DNA of 64,000 bases from Capnocytophaga felis (GCF_009684755.1 NZ_BLBC01000005.1:62001-126000); one strand, 5' to 3'; positions 1 to 11,441 are shown, counted from the stretch's first letter. Made by a program: numbers and translations. Notes: a model not told the origin generated them from the sequence alone.

Positions 1-1
1 C

Positions 2-1174
2 TTAAATTCCTATCTCCACTTGGAATCGTAAATACCACTCCTTTTTAGAATTATCAAACAGAGTTTTATTGGTTCTGGTAATTTCCATTTGAGCTTTAAA
101 TGCGTGTTCCCAAATGTATTTAGTAATTCCTAATGAAACTTGATTTTGTTTAGGCATTATGTGTTTCAAATCGTTAATTGGAGTAAGATATGAATATCGA
201 GAAGCAATTTCCCAATTACTTGGAAAAGCATAACTTAACTGAGCATCAAATCCACGCCCGACTTCCACAAATGACTTTGCACTCAAATCAACTAAAGGAT
301 TATTTGCTGTACGTTGCATATATGATGCCATAGCAGCCCAGCCGTTGTACTTCATCAACCCGTCAACTAACACTGATTGTAAATTTCTGGTTTGGTCATT
401 CACTAATGTATTTCCGTTTTGCCCCTGAGTTTTTGTAGCATTGTGGTTATAATGATATGTTGCACCAAAATAAAGTTTTGGCGTTTCCTCTCTTAAAATA
501 TCTCCTTCAAAATACTCTCCTCCTTTTTTAAATTTCCCCAAAGAAAGCACCTCAAAACGAGCTGTATAGGCAAGTCCTGTACTCTTTCCTACAAAATCCC
601 TTCCTTCTCCCGTGGTCACGGCAGTTTTGAAATTATAAGAAAATTTATCGTTATATTGTTTTAAATAATGAACCTGAAAACCAAAATCTCTATCTATGTT
701 AAAGGTTGCGTTGTTGATAGAACGGTCTGTAAGTTGCAACGCCCCAGATGAATTGATTCGCTGACGATTCCCTGGCAATTTTGTTTGTCCAAAACTCAAC
801 AACCAGTTTTTGTTAGGTTTATAAAAAACAATCGCATCACGAATGATATGATTTCCGTTTACATCACGGGGAGCAAAAGAGAGCTGTATCGTATAACCAA
901 ACTTTGGATCTGCAACAAAACCTTCAAATCGTAATCGTAATCTCCGAATATAAGCCTCATAGCCTACTTCATCATTTTTGTCTGTAACCACACTGAAACG
1001 ATTCTGCATCCTAAAACGAATATTCATCTGAAATAAACTATCAGGAGCCGTTATCCCTACTCCTTTTTTAAAATCATAGTAAGGTGTCAGCTGCTCTTTA
1101 TCTTCGTTTACTGCTTTCTGTGCAAACAAAATTGGGGAACTTACCATCAATAAACAAAAAAATAATCTCTTCAT
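2..1174 (-). CDS. Phosphate-selective porin O/P-like outer-membrane porin
   Basis: About 390 residues. The start at 1174 is chosen because it begins a clean signal peptide (MKRLFFCLLMVSSPILFAQ); an upstream in-frame ATG at 1228 would add a charged N-terminus that spoils it. The mature part alternates polar and aromatic strands typical of a 16-stranded OprP/OprO-type barrel, with the family's early YEAYIRRLRLRFEG and DPKFGYTIQLSF segments. The chain ends on a basic-aromatic strand (YLRFQVEIGI), as outer-membrane barrels do. The likely role is diffusion of phosphate or other anions across the outer membrane; the substrate is inferred from family only. It lies at the edge of the window, so neighbours on the other side are unseen. 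Confidence 0.85.
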   Translation of the reverse strand: MKRLFFCLLMVSSPILFAQKAVNEDKEQLTPYYDFKKGVGITAPDSLFQMNIRFRMQNRFSVVTDKNDEVGYEAYIRRLRLRFEGFVADPKFGYTIQLSFAPRDVNGNHIIRDAIVFYKPNKNWLLSFGQTKLPGNRQRINSSGALQLTDRSINNATFNIDRDFGFQVHYLKQYNDKFSYNFKTAVTTGEGRDFVGKSTGLAYTARFEVLSLGKFKKGGEYFEGDILREETPKLYFGATYHYNHNATKTQGQNGNTLVNDQTRNLQSVLVDGLMKYNGWAAMASYMQRTANNPLVDLSAKSFVEVGRGFDAQLSYAFPSNWEIASRYSYLTPINDLKHIMPKQNQVSLGITKYIWEHAFKAQMEITRTNKTLFDNSKKEWYLRFQVEIGI

Positions 1175-1196
1175 CTCATTACATTTTTTAATTTTG

Positions 1197-1228
1197 CGAA
1201 GATAACAAAAATAAATCTTATTAATCAA
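1197..1228 (-). promoter_or_regulatory. Putative promoter of the porin gene
   Basis: On the minus strand TATCTTCG (1197-1204) is one base off the Bacteroidetes -7 consensus TAnnTTTG. A TTG (1226-1228) lies 21 bp upstream as the -33 element. Transcription would start about 15 bases before the chosen ATG. Confidence 0.45.
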
Positions 1229-1381
1229 CTAAGTTTATGTTATTAGAAAACAAAAGTTTATTTTTTATAAGCATAATTTCTAAATCAAGAAAATCATTTG
1301 TATAACATTTATAAAAAAATCAAAAAACAATAACATAAAACGTTAAAATACATTTTTCAATAAAAAAGTAACCACAAAAAA

Positions 1382-1412
1382 TTGTTTTGTAATCATTTTT
1401 TATATACATTTG
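1382..1412 (+). promoter_or_regulatory. Strong Bacteroidetes-type promoter with no gene behind it
   Basis: TTG at 1382-1384, a 20-bp spacer, then TACATTTG at 1405-1412, a perfect match to TAnnTTTG. The predicted start is near 1419. No plus-strand reading frame of useful length follows before the hairpin at 1549-1575. Confidence 0.6.
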
Positions 1413-1418
1413 CATTAT

Positions 1419-1582
1419 AATTATTCTTCTTCTTAAAAGAAAAATATAAAATCATTTATTTAACAAATAATTTGATTATAACAAAAAATCTTTTAGAAAA
1501 GAATTTTTATAACTGCATAAGAGAGATGATTATATTTTTGTTGATTTTGAGACTGACTGATTTTTCAGCGGTCTCTTTTTTT
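1419..1582 (+). ncRNA. Candidate small RNA of about 160 nt, unknown family
   Basis: Predicted from a consensus promoter (1382-1412) and an intrinsic terminator (1549-1582) about 165 bases apart in a gap with no coding frame. The body is very AT-rich with few stable helices apart from the terminator. It points towards, and ends before, the convergent rpoC operon. It could be a housekeeping RNA (6S-like) or a trans-acting sRNA; I do not recognise it. The ends are estimates. Confidence 0.45.
1549..1582 (+). terminator. Intrinsic terminator of the candidate sRNA
   Basis: GAGACTGACTGA (1549-1560) pairs imperfectly with TCAGCGGTCTC (1565-1575) across a short T-rich loop, followed by seven T's at 1576-1582. 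Confidence 0.7.
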
Positions 1583-1641
1583 GATTCTTCTTGAATTAAA
1601 CATCAATTCCATTTCATAAAACAAAAACGATATAAAAAAAC

Positions 1642-1670
1642 AAGGTTCGAAAAAACATATTTCGAACCTT
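1642..1670. terminator. Bidirectional terminator at the end of the rpoBC operon
   Basis: A perfect 11-bp stem, AAGGTTCGAAA (1642-1652) with TTTCGAACCTT (1660-1670), and a 7-nt loop. T-runs follow on both sides, so it can end minus-strand transcripts leaving the DUF3467 gene and any plus-strand readthrough. Confidence 0.8.
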
Positions 1671-1693
1671 ATTTTTTTCTTCTATTTTAACTG

Positions 1694-2002
1694 TTAGGCT
1701 TCTCCTTTTAATCCAAATAGAGGAATTGAGTGATGTGGATTCTCATCAATTATCCCGTTAGCTTTTTCAAATCGCTGTATGTTTTCGGACAACGCATTTA
1801 ATAAGCGTTTTGCGTGTTGTGGTGTTAAAATAACCCGACTACGTACTTTCGCTTTCGGAATTCCAGGCATAACACTCACAAAATCAATAACAAATTCACT
1901 CATTGAATGATTGATAATTGCCAAATTTGAGTATATCCCGTCAGCAACTTTTTCATCAAGTTCAATACTCAACTGTCCTTCATTTTCTTTCAAATCACTC
2001 AT
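1694..2002 (-). CDS. DUF3467 family protein
   Basis: 102 residues. The sequence matches what I know of DUF3467, a small Bacteroidetes family commonly found next to rpoC: an N-terminal beta segment (GQLSIELDEKVADGIYSNLAIINHS), then FVIDFVSVMPGIPKAKVRSRVILTP and an amphipathic helix (HAKRLLNALSENIQRFE). No signal peptide or membrane segment. It starts 3 bases after the rpoC stop, so it is translationally linked to rpoC, and the bidirectional terminator at 1642-1670 follows it. The molecular function is unknown; a role linked to RNA polymerase is only suggested by its position. Confidence 0.85.
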   Translation of the reverse strand: MSDLKENEGQLSIELDEKVADGIYSNLAIINHSMSEFVIDFVSVMPGIPKAKVRSRVILTPQHAKRLLNALSENIQRFEKANGIIDENPHHSIPLFGLKGEA

Positions 2003-2005
2003 AAT

Positions 2006-5000
2006 CTATTTTGATTTTTTCTTTTCGGCAGCTTCCATTTCTGCTTTTGAACCTACAAGAATTTTTTCATAACGTTTCAAACCTGTTCCTGCAGGAATTC
2101 TATGTCCTACAATCACATTTTCTTTCAATCCGTCAAGTGTATCTACTTTTCCGCTTACGGCTGCTTCGTTCAATACTTTTGTAGTTTCTTGGAAAGATGC
2201 GGCTGAAATGAACGATTTAGTTTGTAACGATGCTCTTGTAATACCTTGTAATACAGGCGTAGCTGTCGCAGGAATAATATCACGAGCAACTACCAAATTC
2301 TTATCAGCACGTTTAAGTAGTGAGTTTTCATCACGCAACTGACGGAGAGAAACAATTTGTCCTGCTTTTAAATTCTCCGAATCACCTTCATCTTCCACTA
2401 TCTTTTTGCCGAATAATTTATCGTTCTCTTCGATAAAATCATCTTTATGAACAAGCTGACCTTCAAGGAATAACGTATCTCCTGGATCTTGGATTTCAAC
2501 TTTACGCATCATTTGACGAACGATTACCTCAAAATGTTTGTCGTTAATTTTCACCCCTTGCAAACGATATACTTCTTGTACCTCATTCACCAAATACTGT
2601 TGAACAGCCGAAGGTCCTTTAATTTTCAAAATATCGTCAGGAGTTACAGAACCGTCTGAAAGTGGTTTTCCGGCACGCACATAGTCGTTTTCTTGAACCA
2701 AAATTTGGCTTGATAACTTCACTAAATATTTACGCTCTTCACCCAAACGAGATGTAACGATAACCTCTTTATTTCCACGTTTGATTTTTCCGAAAGAAAC
2801 TACCCCATCAATTTCAGAAACGATTGCAGGATTTGAAGGATTACGAGCTTCGAAAAGTTCTGTAACTCGAGGTAAACCTCCTGTAATATCCCCTGATTTT
2901 GCGGAATTACGCGGAATTTTCACCAATACTTTTCCTTCCTCAATTTTGCTTCCGTTCTCCACCATAATATGGGCACCAACCGGTAAAGTGTACGAACGTA
3001 ACACCTCGTCATTTTTATCCAAAATCAATAATGTTGGAACCAATTTTTTATTACGCGATTCCACAATTACCTTCTCTTGGAAGCCTGTTTGTTCGTCAAT
3101 TTCAATTTGATAAGTTACCCCTTGTTCAATGCCTTCGTAAGCGATTTTTCCTGAAAACTCAGAAATAATAACTGCATTATACGGATCCCATTGGAAAAGC
3201 AAAGTTCCTTTGGTAACTTCTTGTTTATCTTTTACAAAGATACTCGCACCATACGGAATATCGTGTGTTTGTAACACCATACCCGTAGTTGGGTCAACTA
3301 CTTTCAATTCAGAAGAACGAACCACTACACTAATCGGATTTCCTTCGTTATCTTTACCTTTTACTGCACGTAAATCTTCAATTTCAAGAATACCGTTAAA
3401 GCGAGCTTCTGCTTTATTCTCCTCAGAAACGTTACCCGCAACCCCTCCGGCGTGGAACGTACGAAGTGTAAGCTGTGTACCTGGCTCACCGATAGATTGT
3501 GCTGCCACAACACCCACTGCTTCACCTGTTTGTACCATTCTTCCAGTAGAAAGATTTCTTCCATAACATTTCGCACAAATTCCGTGTTTAGCCTCACAAG
3601 TAAGAGCAGAACGTACTTCCACCATTTCAATAGGAGCTTCGTTGATTTTAGCAACTATTTTTTCAGTGATTTCCTCCCCTGACTTAACAAGTAATTCTTC
3701 CGTAAGAGGATTATAAACATCGTGAAGTGAAACACGTCCTAAGATACGCTCTCCAAGAGTTTCAACTACTTCCTCGTTTTTCTTCAATGCACGAACTTCC
3801 ACACCGCGTAGCGTTCCACAATCCTCTGTATTAATAATAACGTCTTGTGAAACATCTACCAAACGACGCGTTAAGTATCCGGCATCGGCAGTTTTCAAAG
3901 CGGTATCGGCAAGACCTTTACGAGCACCGTGCGTTGAAATGAAGTACTCCAAGATTGACAAACCTTCTTTAAAGTTCGACAAGATTGGGTTTTCGATAAT
4001 TTCCCCCCCTCCTACTGTCGATTTTTTCGGCTTTGCCATCAAACCACGCATACCTGTAAGCTGGCGAATCTGCTCTTTTGAACCCCTCGCTCCGGAATCC
4101 AACATCATATACACAGAGTTGAATCCTTGTTGGTCGTTACTGATTCGCTTCATTGCCAACTCAGTAAGTTGAGCATTGGTTGATGTCCAAACATCAATTA
4201 CCTGATTATAACGCTCGTTATTGGTAATAAGCCCCATATTATAGTTCATCATAATTCCGTCAACCAAACCGTTTGCCTCAGCAATCATATCGGCTTTTTC
4301 TTGCGGAATGATGATATCACCTAAACTGAATGACAATCCTCCTTGGAAAGCGAATTTGTATCCCATATTTTTAATCTTATCCAAGAAATCTGCCGTAACA
4401 GGAATACTTGTAGATTTCAAAATATGACCAATAATATCACGCAATGATTTTTTAGTTAATACCTCGTTGATATAACCGGCTTCTGCGGGAACCACTTCGT
4501 TGAAAAGCACTCTACCCGTAGTGGTTTCCAATACTTTATAAACTTTATTTCCTTCCTCGTCCAAATCTCTTACTCGGACTTTAATAAAGGCATTCAAGCT
4601 AAGTTTTTTCTCGTTGTAGGCGATATTTACCTCTTCTGCTGAATAGAAAGTCATTCCTTCCCCTTTAATTGGATATTCAGGTGTAGAACGTCTTCCTTTT
4701 GTCATATAATAAAGCCCCAAAACCATATCTTGTGAAGGTACGGTAATTGGCGAACCATTGGCAGGATTCAGGATATTATGCGATGCCAACATCAAAAGTT
4801 GAGCTTCCAAAATAGCTTCCGGACCTAATGGCAAGTGTACCGCCATTTGGTCACCGTCAAAGTCCGCATTAAACGCCGTACATACCAACGGGTGCAACTG
4901 AATTGCTTTACCCTCAATTAGTTTAGGTTGAAAGGCTTGAATACCCAAACGGTGCAATGTGGGGGCACGGTTCAGAAGCACTGGATGTCCTTTAATTACA

Positions 5001-6289
5001 TTCTCCAAGATATCCCAAACCACAGGTTCTTTTTTGTCAATAATCTTCTTAGCGGATTTAACCGTTTTTACGATTCCTCTTTCAATTAACTTACGGATAA
5101 CGAAAGGTTTATAAAGCTCCGCAGCCATATTTTTAGGAAGACCACACTCGTACAATTTGAGTTCAGGACCTACAACGATTACCGAACGAGCCGAGTAGTC
5201 CACACGTTTTCCGAGCAAGTTCTGACGGAAACGCCCTTGTTTTCCTTTTAATGAATCGGAAAGCGATTTAAGCGGACGATTTGATTCTGTTTTAACTGCC
5301 GATGACTTACGTGTATTGTCAAACAATGAATCTACTGATTCTTGTAACATACGTTTTTCGTTACGCAAAATCACCTCTGGTGCTTTGATTTCCATCAAAC
5401 GTTTCAAACGATTGTTACGGATAATTACCCGGCGATACAAATCATTCAAATCAGAAGTTGCGAAACGCCCACCATCTAACGGCACTAACGGACGTAATTC
5501 AGGCGGAATCACAGGAATCACTTTCATTATCATCCATTCCGGTTTGTTTTCACGATTGTTTTTCGCCTCACGGAAAGCTTCAACCACTTGTAAGCGTTTC
5601 AAAGCTTCTGTTTTACGTTGCTTAGAACTTTCGTTATTCGCCTTATGACGCAAATCATAAGAAAGTTCATCCAAATCCAATCGTTGGAGCAAATCTAACA
5701 AACATTCTGCTCCCATTTTTGCCACAAACTTGTTGGGGTCAGTATCTTCTAAATACTGATTCTCAACAGGAAGCGACTCCATTATGTTAAGATACTCTTC
5801 TTCTGTAAGAAAATCTAATGGTTGGATATCTTCTCCATCAGGTCCTTTTGCTATACCCGGTTGGATAACTACATAACGCTCGTAGTAAATAATCATATCC
5901 AACTTTTTAGATGGCAAGCCCAACAAATATCCAATTTTATTAGGCAACGAGCGGAAATACCAAATATGAGCAATTGGCACTACTAAATTGATATGTCCTA
6001 CCCTATCACGACGTACTTTTTTCTCTGTTACTTCAACACCACATCTATCACAAACAATCCCCTTGTAACGAATACGTTTGTATTTTCCGCAAGCACACTC
6101 GTAATCCTTCACAGGACCAAAAATACGCTCACAAAACAAACCATCTCGCTCGGGTTTGTGAGTACGATAATTGATGGTCTCGGGTTTGATAACCTCCCCA
6201 CGAGAAGCCGCTAAAATTGACTCTGGCGAAGCCAATCCGATAGAAATTTTATCGAATTTTGAAACAGTTGTATTTTTATCTCTTGCCAT
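2006..6289 (-). CDS. rpoC: DNA-directed RNA polymerase subunit beta'
   Basis: 1427 residues, normal for the phylum. It forms the active-site half of RNA polymerase. Visible landmarks are the N-terminal zinc ribbon ([20 protein letters not shown]), the catalytic Mg-binding loop NADFDGDQM, the [16 protein letters not shown] segment, the trigger-loop region ([22 protein letters not shown]), the second zinc site (CGTLRG with [13 protein letters not shown]) and the [10 protein letters not shown] motif. The C-terminal KKKSK tail is typical. It is read after a 109-residue unknown gene rather than directly after rpoB, which is unusual. Several long open frames on the opposite strand inside it are shadows. 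Confidence 0.99.
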   Translation of the reverse strand: MARDKNTTVSKFDKISIGLASPESILAASRGEVIKPETINYRTHKPERDGLFCERIFGPVKDYECACGKYKRIRYKGIVCDRCGVEVTEKKVRRDRVGHINLVVPIAHIWYFRSLPNKIGYLLGLPSKKLDMIIYYERYVVIQPGIAKGPDGEDIQPLDFLTEEEYLNIMESLPVENQYLEDTDPNKFVAKMGAECLLDLLQRLDLDELSYDLRHKANNESSKQRKTEALKRLQVVEAFREAKNNRENKPEWMIMKVIPVIPPELRPLVPLDGGRFATSDLNDLYRRVIIRNNRLKRLMEIKAPEVILRNEKRMLQESVDSLFDNTRKSSAVKTESNRPLKSLSDSLKGKQGRFRQNLLGKRVDYSARSVIVVGPELKLYECGLPKNMAAELYKPFVIRKLIERGIVKTVKSAKKIIDKKEPVVWDILENVIKGHPVLLNRAPTLHRLGIQAFQPKLIEGKAIQLHPLVCTAFNADFDGDQMAVHLPLGPEAILEAQLLMLASHNILNPANGSPITVPSQDMVLGLYYMTKGRRSTPEYPIKGEGMTFYSAEEVNIAYNEKKLSLNAFIKVRVRDLDEEGNKVYKVLETTTGRVLFNEVVPAEAGYINEVLTKKSLRDIIGHILKSTSIPVTADFLDKIKNMGYKFAFQGGLSFSLGDIIIPQEKADMIAEANGLVDGIMMNYNMGLITNNERYNQVIDVWTSTNAQLTELAMKRISNDQQGFNSVYMMLDSGARGSKEQIRQLTGMRGLMAKPKKSTVGGGEIIENPILSNFKEGLSILEYFISTHGARKGLADTALKTADAGYLTRRLVDVSQDVIINTEDCGTLRGVEVRALKKNEEVVETLGERILGRVSLHDVYNPLTEELLVKSGEEITEKIVAKINEAPIEMVEVRSALTCEAKHGICAKCYGRNLSTGRMVQTGEAVGVVAAQSIGEPGTQLTLRTFHAGGVAGNVSEENKAEARFNGILEIEDLRAVKGKDNEGNPISVVVRSSELKVVDPTTGMVLQTHDIPYGASIFVKDKQEVTKGTLLFQWDPYNAVIISEFSGKIAYEGIEQGVTYQIEIDEQTGFQEKVIVESRNKKLVPTLLILDKNDEVLRSYTLPVGAHIMVENGSKIEEGKVLVKIPRNSAKSGDITGGLPRVTELFEARNPSNPAIVSEIDGVVSFGKIKRGNKEVIVTSRLGEERKYLVKLSSQILVQENDYVRAGKPLSDGSVTPDDILKIKGPSAVQQYLVNEVQEVYRLQGVKINDKHFEVIVRQMMRKVEIQDPGDTLFLEGQLVHKDDFIEENDKLFGKKIVEDEGDSENLKAGQIVSLRQLRDENSLLKRADKNLVVARDIIPATATPVLQGITRASLQTKSFISAASFQETTKVLNEAAVSGKVDTLDGLKENVIVGHRIPAGTGLKRYEKILVGSKAEMEAAEKKKSK

Positions 6290-6343
6290 ACTATATGGTT
6301 GTAAAAATTTTTATTTTTATTTCTTAGACCGAAAATTTATTTT

Positions 6344-6673
6344 CTAATTTTCTTCTTTAAATTCTTGTGTTACCTCTTCCCAATATTCAAAATCAATGGG
6401 TTGGTTGTTGTAAAAAGCGACGAAAATAGGCGTTGTCTCTTCAGCTGTATCCCAATAACTTCGGAAATGTTGAAAATCTTTTTCTGTATGTAAGCGTACT
6501 TCCAATACAAATTTTCCTCCCATTTCTGCCATTTGGATATAATCTTCTGAAGATTCATCGTCATAAAGTACTACGAAATCTTCTTCGTAAATCCCTTCCT
6601 GCAAAAATTCTTGCAATGCCTCTAATGAAATCTCTTCACTGCTACGATACTGTGTATTAATTCGTTTCATCAT
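6344..6673 (-). CDS. Small acidic hypothetical protein between rpoB and rpoC
   Basis: 109 residues (108 if the second ATG at 6670 is used), strongly acidic. I do not recognise the family. It has a short helical start (SEEISLEALQEFLQEGIYEED) and then a compact alpha/beta-looking part ending EYWEEVTQEFKEEN. No signal peptide, membrane segment or cysteine. It lies 54 bases upstream of rpoC and 58 bases downstream of the YjbR-like gene on the same strand, so it is presumably co-transcribed with rpoBC. It is credible because its composition matches its neighbours and it fills the gap neatly. Confidence 0.7.
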   Translation of the reverse strand: MMKRINTQYRSSEEISLEALQEFLQEGIYEEDFVVLYDDESSEDYIQMAEMGGKFVLEVRLHTEKDFQHFRSYWDTAEETTPIFVAFYNNQPIDFEYWEEVTQEFKEEN

Positions 6674-6731
6674 TTAATTTTCATACAAATAGAAAATAAC
6701 TATTGCATTTTCAACCAAATTACATAAGAAA

Positions 6732-7082
6732 TCAAGTTAATAACTCATCTCGAACCTTTTTCGGAAGCCCTTTCACGACCAAATCATACGAATTCAAAAT
6801 CCACTTTTTAAGCAAATTATCAGAAATTTTCCCGTTAATTTGAACACTATTCCAATGTTTTTTATTCATATGCCAACCTGCTGTAACTTCTGCATATTGT
6901 TCACGAAGCTCAACAGCTTCTTCAGGGTCACACTTGAGATTTATAAACTCATATTTTGTGATGTTTACCAAGCAAAACATTTTTCCCTTGACTGAAAACA
7001 CTAAAACTTCATCGTCAAAAGGAAAACCTTCTTCTGAAGCTTTAAACGACAGACAAAATTCACGTAATTCTTCGATATTCAT
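6732..7082 (-). CDS. MmcQ/YjbR family protein (double-wing DNA-binding fold)
   Basis: About 116 residues. The ATG at 7082 is preferred to a GTG at 7085. The pattern is that of the MmcQ/YjbR family: an N-terminal LREFCLSFKASEEGFPFDDEVLVFSVKGKMFCLV, then INLKCDPEEAVELREQY, then the conserved GWHMNKKHWNSVQ segment and a closing LLKKWILNSYDLVVKGLPKKVRDEL. The fold resembles CyaY-like or double-wing DNA-binding proteins; the cellular role is unknown. Its position between rpoB and rpoC on the same strand is uncommon, since these two genes usually adjoin. Confidence 0.85.
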   Translation of the reverse strand: MNIEELREFCLSFKASEEGFPFDDEVLVFSVKGKMFCLVNITKYEFINLKCDPEEAVELREQYAEVTAGWHMNKKHWNSVQINGKISDNLLKKWILNSYDLVVKGLPKKVRDELLT

Positions 7083-7123
7083 CACAAATCGAGATTATTT
7101 TATGGAAATTTCACAATAAATTC

Positions 7124-7156
7124 AACTTTGCCAAAGCCAAAAACTCTGGCAAAGTT
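7124..7156 (-). terminator. Hairpin after rpoB
   Basis: A 10-bp stem, AACTTTGCCA (7124-7133) with TGGCAAAGTT (7147-7156), and a 13-nt loop, just after the rpoB stop. The T-run on the minus side is weak, so it may only attenuate or process transcripts before the genes leading to rpoC. Confidence 0.5.
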
Positions 7157-7171
7157 TCTAATTTAAATTCC

Positions 7172-10100
7172 TTATTCCTCCAAACGAATATCCAATCCGA
7201 GACCTTTAAGCTCGTGCATCAATACGTTGAATGATTCCGGCAATCCCGGTTCAGGCATCGCCTCACCTTTCACGATAGCTTCGTAAGTTTTTGCTCTTCC
7301 GATAACGTCGTCTGACTTAACGGTCAAGATTTCACGAAGCGTACTTGAAGCCCCGTAAGCCTCCAAAGCCCAAACCTCCATCTCTCCGAAACGCTGACCT
7401 CCAAACTGAGCCTTACCTCCGAGTGGTTGTTGCGTAATAAGTGAGTAAGGTCCGATAGAACGTGCGTGCATTTTGTCGTCAATCATATGCCCAAGTTTAA
7501 TCATATAAATAACTCCGACAGTCGCTGGTTGGTCGAAACGCTCACCGGTTCCTCCATCGTACAAATACGTATGACCGAATCGCGGAATTCCTGCCTTGTC
7601 CGTAAGCTCATTGATTTGTTCCAATGACGCTCCATCAAAGATTGGAGTAGCATATTTTTGTCCTAATTTCTGACCTGCCCAACCCAATACAGTTTCGTAA
7701 ATCTGACCGATGTTCATACGCGAAGGTACCCCAAGCGGATTAAGTACAATATCCACAGGTGTTCCATCTTCCAAGAAAGGCATATCCTCATCACGAACAA
7801 TTCGGGCAACGATACCTTTATTTCCGTGACGACCTGCCATCTTATCACCTACTTTCAGTTTACGTTTTTTGGCAATATACACTTTTGCAAGTTTCAAAAT
7901 TCCTGCAGGTAGCTCATCACCTACTGAGATTGTAAATTTCTCACGACGTAACGCTCCTTGCAAGTCATTCAACTTGATTTTATAATTGTGTAATAAATCA
8001 TCAATCAAAGCGTTAGTTTCCTTTTCGTCTGTCCAACCACCTGACACCAAATGAGCGTAATCCTCAATTGAATCAAGCATTTTAACAGTGAACTTTCTTC
8101 CTTTTGCGATGATTTCTTCACCCAAGTCATTCAAAACTCCTTGTGAAGTTTTTCCGTCAACCAAGGTGAATAACTTTTTCACTAATTTATCCTTAAGAGA
8201 CTGGAAGTTAGAATTAAAATTAGCTTCAACAACTGCTATATCTTCTTTATCCTTACCTCTTTTTCTCTTATCTTTAACTACTCTTGAGAATAGTTTTTTA
8301 TCAATAACCACCCCGTAAAGTGAAGGAGAAGCTTTCAGAGAAGCATCTTTCACATCTCCGGCTTTATCTCCGAATATCGCACGAAGTAATTTCTCTTCTG
8401 GCGTTGGGTCAGACTCTCCTTTTGGTGTAATTTTACCTATTAGAATATCCCCAGGGCGAATCTCGGCTCCGATACGAATCATACCATTTTCGTCCAAATC
8501 TTTAGTAGCTTCCTCAGAAACGTTCGGAATATCATTGGTAAGCTCCTCAGCTCCTAACTTGGTATCACGAACCTCCAAAGAGTACTCATCAATATGGATA
8601 GATGTAAAGATGTCCTCACGAACTACACGTTCTGAAATCACAATAGCATCCTCAAAGTTATACCCTTTCCAAGGCATAAATGCTACCTTCATATTACGAC
8701 CTAAAGCCAATTCGCCTTGCTCAGTGGCATACCCTTCACAAAGAACCTGTCCTTTAATAACTCGGTCGCCTTTGCGTACAATTGGCTTCAAGTTGATACA
8801 AGTTCCTTGATTCGTTTTTTGGAATTTAATCAGATTGTAAACGGTTTCGTCTTCGTCAAAGCTCACTAATTTCTGATTTTCAGTACGGTCGTATGTAATT
8901 ACAATTTTCTCTGCATCAACATATTCTACTGTTCCGTCTCCTTCCGCATTCATCAAAACACGTGAATCAGAAGCAACTCTGCGTTCAAGCCCAGTTCCTA
9001 CAATTGGTGATTCAGGCTTTAACAAAGGTACCGCCTGACGCATCATATTTGAGCCCATCAAAGCACGGTTAGCGTCATCGTGCTCCAAGAAAGGAATTAA
9101 TGATGCTGAAATTGAAGCAATTTGGTTTGGAGCTACGTCGATAAATTCAACCTGATTTGGCTCAATTACAGGAAAATCTCCATCTTCTTTAACAACTACT
9201 CTCTCTTCTGTTATGTTTCCTTCTGTATCTAAACTGATATTTGCCATACCAATTTTCAAACCTTCTTCTTCTTCAGCACTCAAATAGGTCATATCTTTCA
9301 AATCTACCTTACCATTAGTTACTTTATGATAAGGCGTTTCAATGAATCCCATTCCGTTTACCTTCGAGAATACTGCCAAAGATGAAATCAAACCGATATT
9401 CGGACCCTCCGGAGTTTCAATCGGACATAAACGACCATAATGTGTATAGTGAACGTCTCGCACCTCAAAGCCTGCACGCTCACGCGAAAGACCTCCTGGT
9501 CCTAAAGCTGATAATCTTCGTTTGTGGGTAATCTCAGCAAGCGGATTGGTTTGATCCATAAACTGAGAAAGCTGATTTGTTCCGAAGAATGAATTAATTA
9601 CAGATGAAAGCGTTTTTGCATTAATCAAGTCAATTGGGGTAAACACCTCATTATCACGCACATTCATACGCTCACGAATAGTACGTGCCATACGAGAAAG
9701 TCCCACTCCAAATTGTGCAGAAAGTTGCTCCCCTACCGTACGCACACGTCTGTTTGACAAGTGGTCAATATCATCAACTTCTGCTTTTGAATTGATAAGT
9801 TCAATCAAGTATTTAACAATTGTAATGATATCTTCTTTTGTTAAAACTTGTTTATCTTCCGGAATGTCAATTCCTAATTTTTTATTGATTCTATAACGCC
9901 CTACATCTCCTAAATTGTAACGTTGGTCAGAGAAGAATAATTTATCAATAATACCACGAGCTGTTTCCTCATCGGGTGGTTCAGCATTACGCAACTGACG
10001 ATAAATGTGTTCTACTGCTTCTTTTTCAGAGTTTGTAGGGTCTTTTTGTAGGGTGTTATGAATAATTGTATAATCCGTTGCTTGGCTATCCTCTTTATGC

Positions 10101-10981
10101 AAAAGAATAGTTTTCACATCGGCTTCTAAAATTTCTTCAATATTGTCTTTATCAAGAACTGTGTCCCTATCAAGAATAATCTCATTACGCTCAATAGACA
10201 CCACTTCTCCTGTATCTTCATCAACGAAGTCCTCGTGCCAAGTGTTCAACACACGAGCAGCTAAACGGCGACCAATATATTTTTTCAAACCTGTTTTAGA
10301 AACTTTGATTTCTTCTGCCAAATCAAATATTTCCAAAATATCCTTATCACGCTCAAAACCAATTGCACGGAAAAGTGTAGTTACAGGTAATTTTTTCTTT
10401 CTGTCAATGTAGGCATACATCACATTATTGATGTCTGTAGCGAACTCAATCCACGACCCTTTGAAAGGAATAATTCTTGCGGAATATAATTTTGTCCCAT
10501 TTGCGTGAAACGATTGCCCGAAGAATACTCCTGGGGAACGGTGTAATTGTGACACTATTACACGCTCAGCACCATTGATAACAAAAGTACCACTAGCTGT
10601 CATATAAGGCATTGTCCCTAAGTATACATCTTGTACAATAGTTTCAAAATCTTCGTGTTCAGGGTCAGTGCAGTATAATTTCAATCTTGCTTTCAAGGGA
10701 ACGCTGTAGGTAAGCCCTCTTTCAATACATTCTTGAATTGTGTAACGTGGCGGATCAATGAAATAGTCTAAAAATTCAAGTACGAACTGATTACGTGTAT
10801 CCGTTATAGGAAAGTTTTCCTTGAATGTATTGTATAAGCCTTCATTGCCTCTTTCTTCTGATTTCGTTTCCAACTGGAAAAAATCTTGAAACGATTTAAT
10901 CTGAATATCCAAAAAATCAGGATAATCTGGCGTGTGTTTTACCGAAGCAAAATTGATTCTTGCAGTTTGATTTGTTGACAT
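7172..10981 (-). CDS. rpoB: DNA-directed RNA polymerase subunit beta
   Basis: 1269 residues, full length. It is the second large catalytic subunit of RNA polymerase. Diagnostic segments include the rifampicin-binding region ([18 protein letters not shown], then [20 protein letters not shown]), [10 protein letters not shown], the [10 protein letters not shown] region, [15 protein letters not shown], the [12 protein letters not shown] clamp motif and the C-terminal [24 protein letters not shown]. The rifampicin pocket residues Q, D, H, R and S are the usual susceptible ones. It is preceded by a 460-base gap after rplL holding a hairpin, and followed by two small genes before rpoC. Confidence 0.99.
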   Translation of the reverse strand: MSTNQTARINFASVKHTPDYPDFLDIQIKSFQDFFQLETKSEERGNEGLYNTFKENFPITDTRNQFVLEFLDYFIDPPRYTIQECIERGLTYSVPLKARLKLYCTDPEHEDFETIVQDVYLGTMPYMTASGTFVINGAERVIVSQLHRSPGVFFGQSFHANGTKLYSARIIPFKGSWIEFATDINNVMYAYIDRKKKLPVTTLFRAIGFERDKDILEIFDLAEEIKVSKTGLKKYIGRRLAARVLNTWHEDFVDEDTGEVVSIERNEIILDRDTVLDKDNIEEILEADVKTILLHKEDSQATDYTIIHNTLQKDPTNSEKEAVEHIYRQLRNAEPPDEETARGIIDKLFFSDQRYNLGDVGRYRINKKLGIDIPEDKQVLTKEDIITIVKYLIELINSKAEVDDIDHLSNRRVRTVGEQLSAQFGVGLSRMARTIRERMNVRDNEVFTPIDLINAKTLSSVINSFFGTNQLSQFMDQTNPLAEITHKRRLSALGPGGLSRERAGFEVRDVHYTHYGRLCPIETPEGPNIGLISSLAVFSKVNGMGFIETPYHKVTNGKVDLKDMTYLSAEEEEGLKIGMANISLDTEGNITEERVVVKEDGDFPVIEPNQVEFIDVAPNQIASISASLIPFLEHDDANRALMGSNMMRQAVPLLKPESPIVGTGLERRVASDSRVLMNAEGDGTVEYVDAEKIVITYDRTENQKLVSFDEDETVYNLIKFQKTNQGTCINLKPIVRKGDRVIKGQVLCEGYATEQGELALGRNMKVAFMPWKGYNFEDAIVISERVVREDIFTSIHIDEYSLEVRDTKLGAEELTNDIPNVSEEATKDLDENGMIRIGAEIRPGDILIGKITPKGESDPTPEEKLLRAIFGDKAGDVKDASLKASPSLYGVVIDKKLFSRVVKDKRKRGKDKEDIAVVEANFNSNFQSLKDKLVKKLFTLVDGKTSQGVLNDLGEEIIAKGRKFTVKMLDSIEDYAHLVSGGWTDEKETNALIDDLLHNYKIKLNDLQGALRREKFTISVGDELPAGILKLAKVYIAKKRKLKVGDKMAGRHGNKGIVARIVRDEDMPFLEDGTPVDIVLNPLGVPSRMNIGQIYETVLGWAGQKLGQKYATPIFDGASLEQINELTDKAGIPRFGHTYLYDGGTGERFDQPATVGVIYMIKLGHMIDDKMHARSIGPYSLITQQPLGGKAQFGGQRFGEMEVWALEAYGASSTLREILTVKSDDVIGRAKTYEAIVKGEAMPEPGLPESFNVLMHELKGLGLDIRLEE

Positions 10982-11441
10982 TTACTTCTGTTTTTAAATT
11001 TTAAATCATTCCCTAAAGAATGTATTTTATGCTTTATTCTTTTAAAACGCAAAGCACTTGCAAAATGTGTTACGTTTTTATCTAACAATGTACATTTTAG
11101 AAAATTAATGTAGATTTTTCTAAAAATGTTACCGAATATCTTGAAGTTTTTATAAAAAACTTATAACCTATATTGTAAGCGAACAACAAATGATATTCTA
11201 TTTATCTAAAACGATAGGTTAGTTTATCGTAAATTTTCTCAATCTTCTCAACGTTCAAAAGTACTAAATTTATAAATTATCTTACATTAAAGATATAAAT
11301 CCCTAAAAATCAAAAAGATAAAAATAACCCAATACTTAATAATCATCTGAACAATAAGCTTTTAGATATAATATGCAAAATGGTTTAGGCCTATTCCTAC
11401 ACAAGAAAAGACCTAAACCTTATATGTTAAGCAATGTAAAA
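10982..11441. other. rplL-rpoB intergenic leader, no gene seen
   Basis: 460 AT-rich bases. There is a hairpin (11382-11419) near rplL and one minus-strand -7 match, TACTTTTG (11256-11263), without a convincing -33 partner. The rest shows no gene or clear repeat. A long rpoB leader with attenuation would fit how rplJL-rpoBC is handled in other bacteria, but that is inference. Confidence 0.4.
11382..11419 (-). terminator. Hairpin downstream of rplL (attenuator or processing site)
   Basis: GGTTTAGG (11382-11389) pairs with CCTAAACC (11412-11419) across a 22-nt loop. No proper T-run follows on the minus strand, so partial termination or RNase processing between rplL and rpoB is more likely than full termination. 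Confidence 0.35.

Noticed and set aside
2781-6214. Plus-strand open frames of 70-120 codons inside rpoC
   Set aside because: They are antisense to a certain essential gene and have no homologue-like features; typical shadow frames.
11256-11263. TACTTTTG as the rpoB promoter
   Set aside because: The -7 element matches, but no -33 TTG is near, and the distance to rpoB is about 275 bases. Mentioned only inside the intergenic entry.
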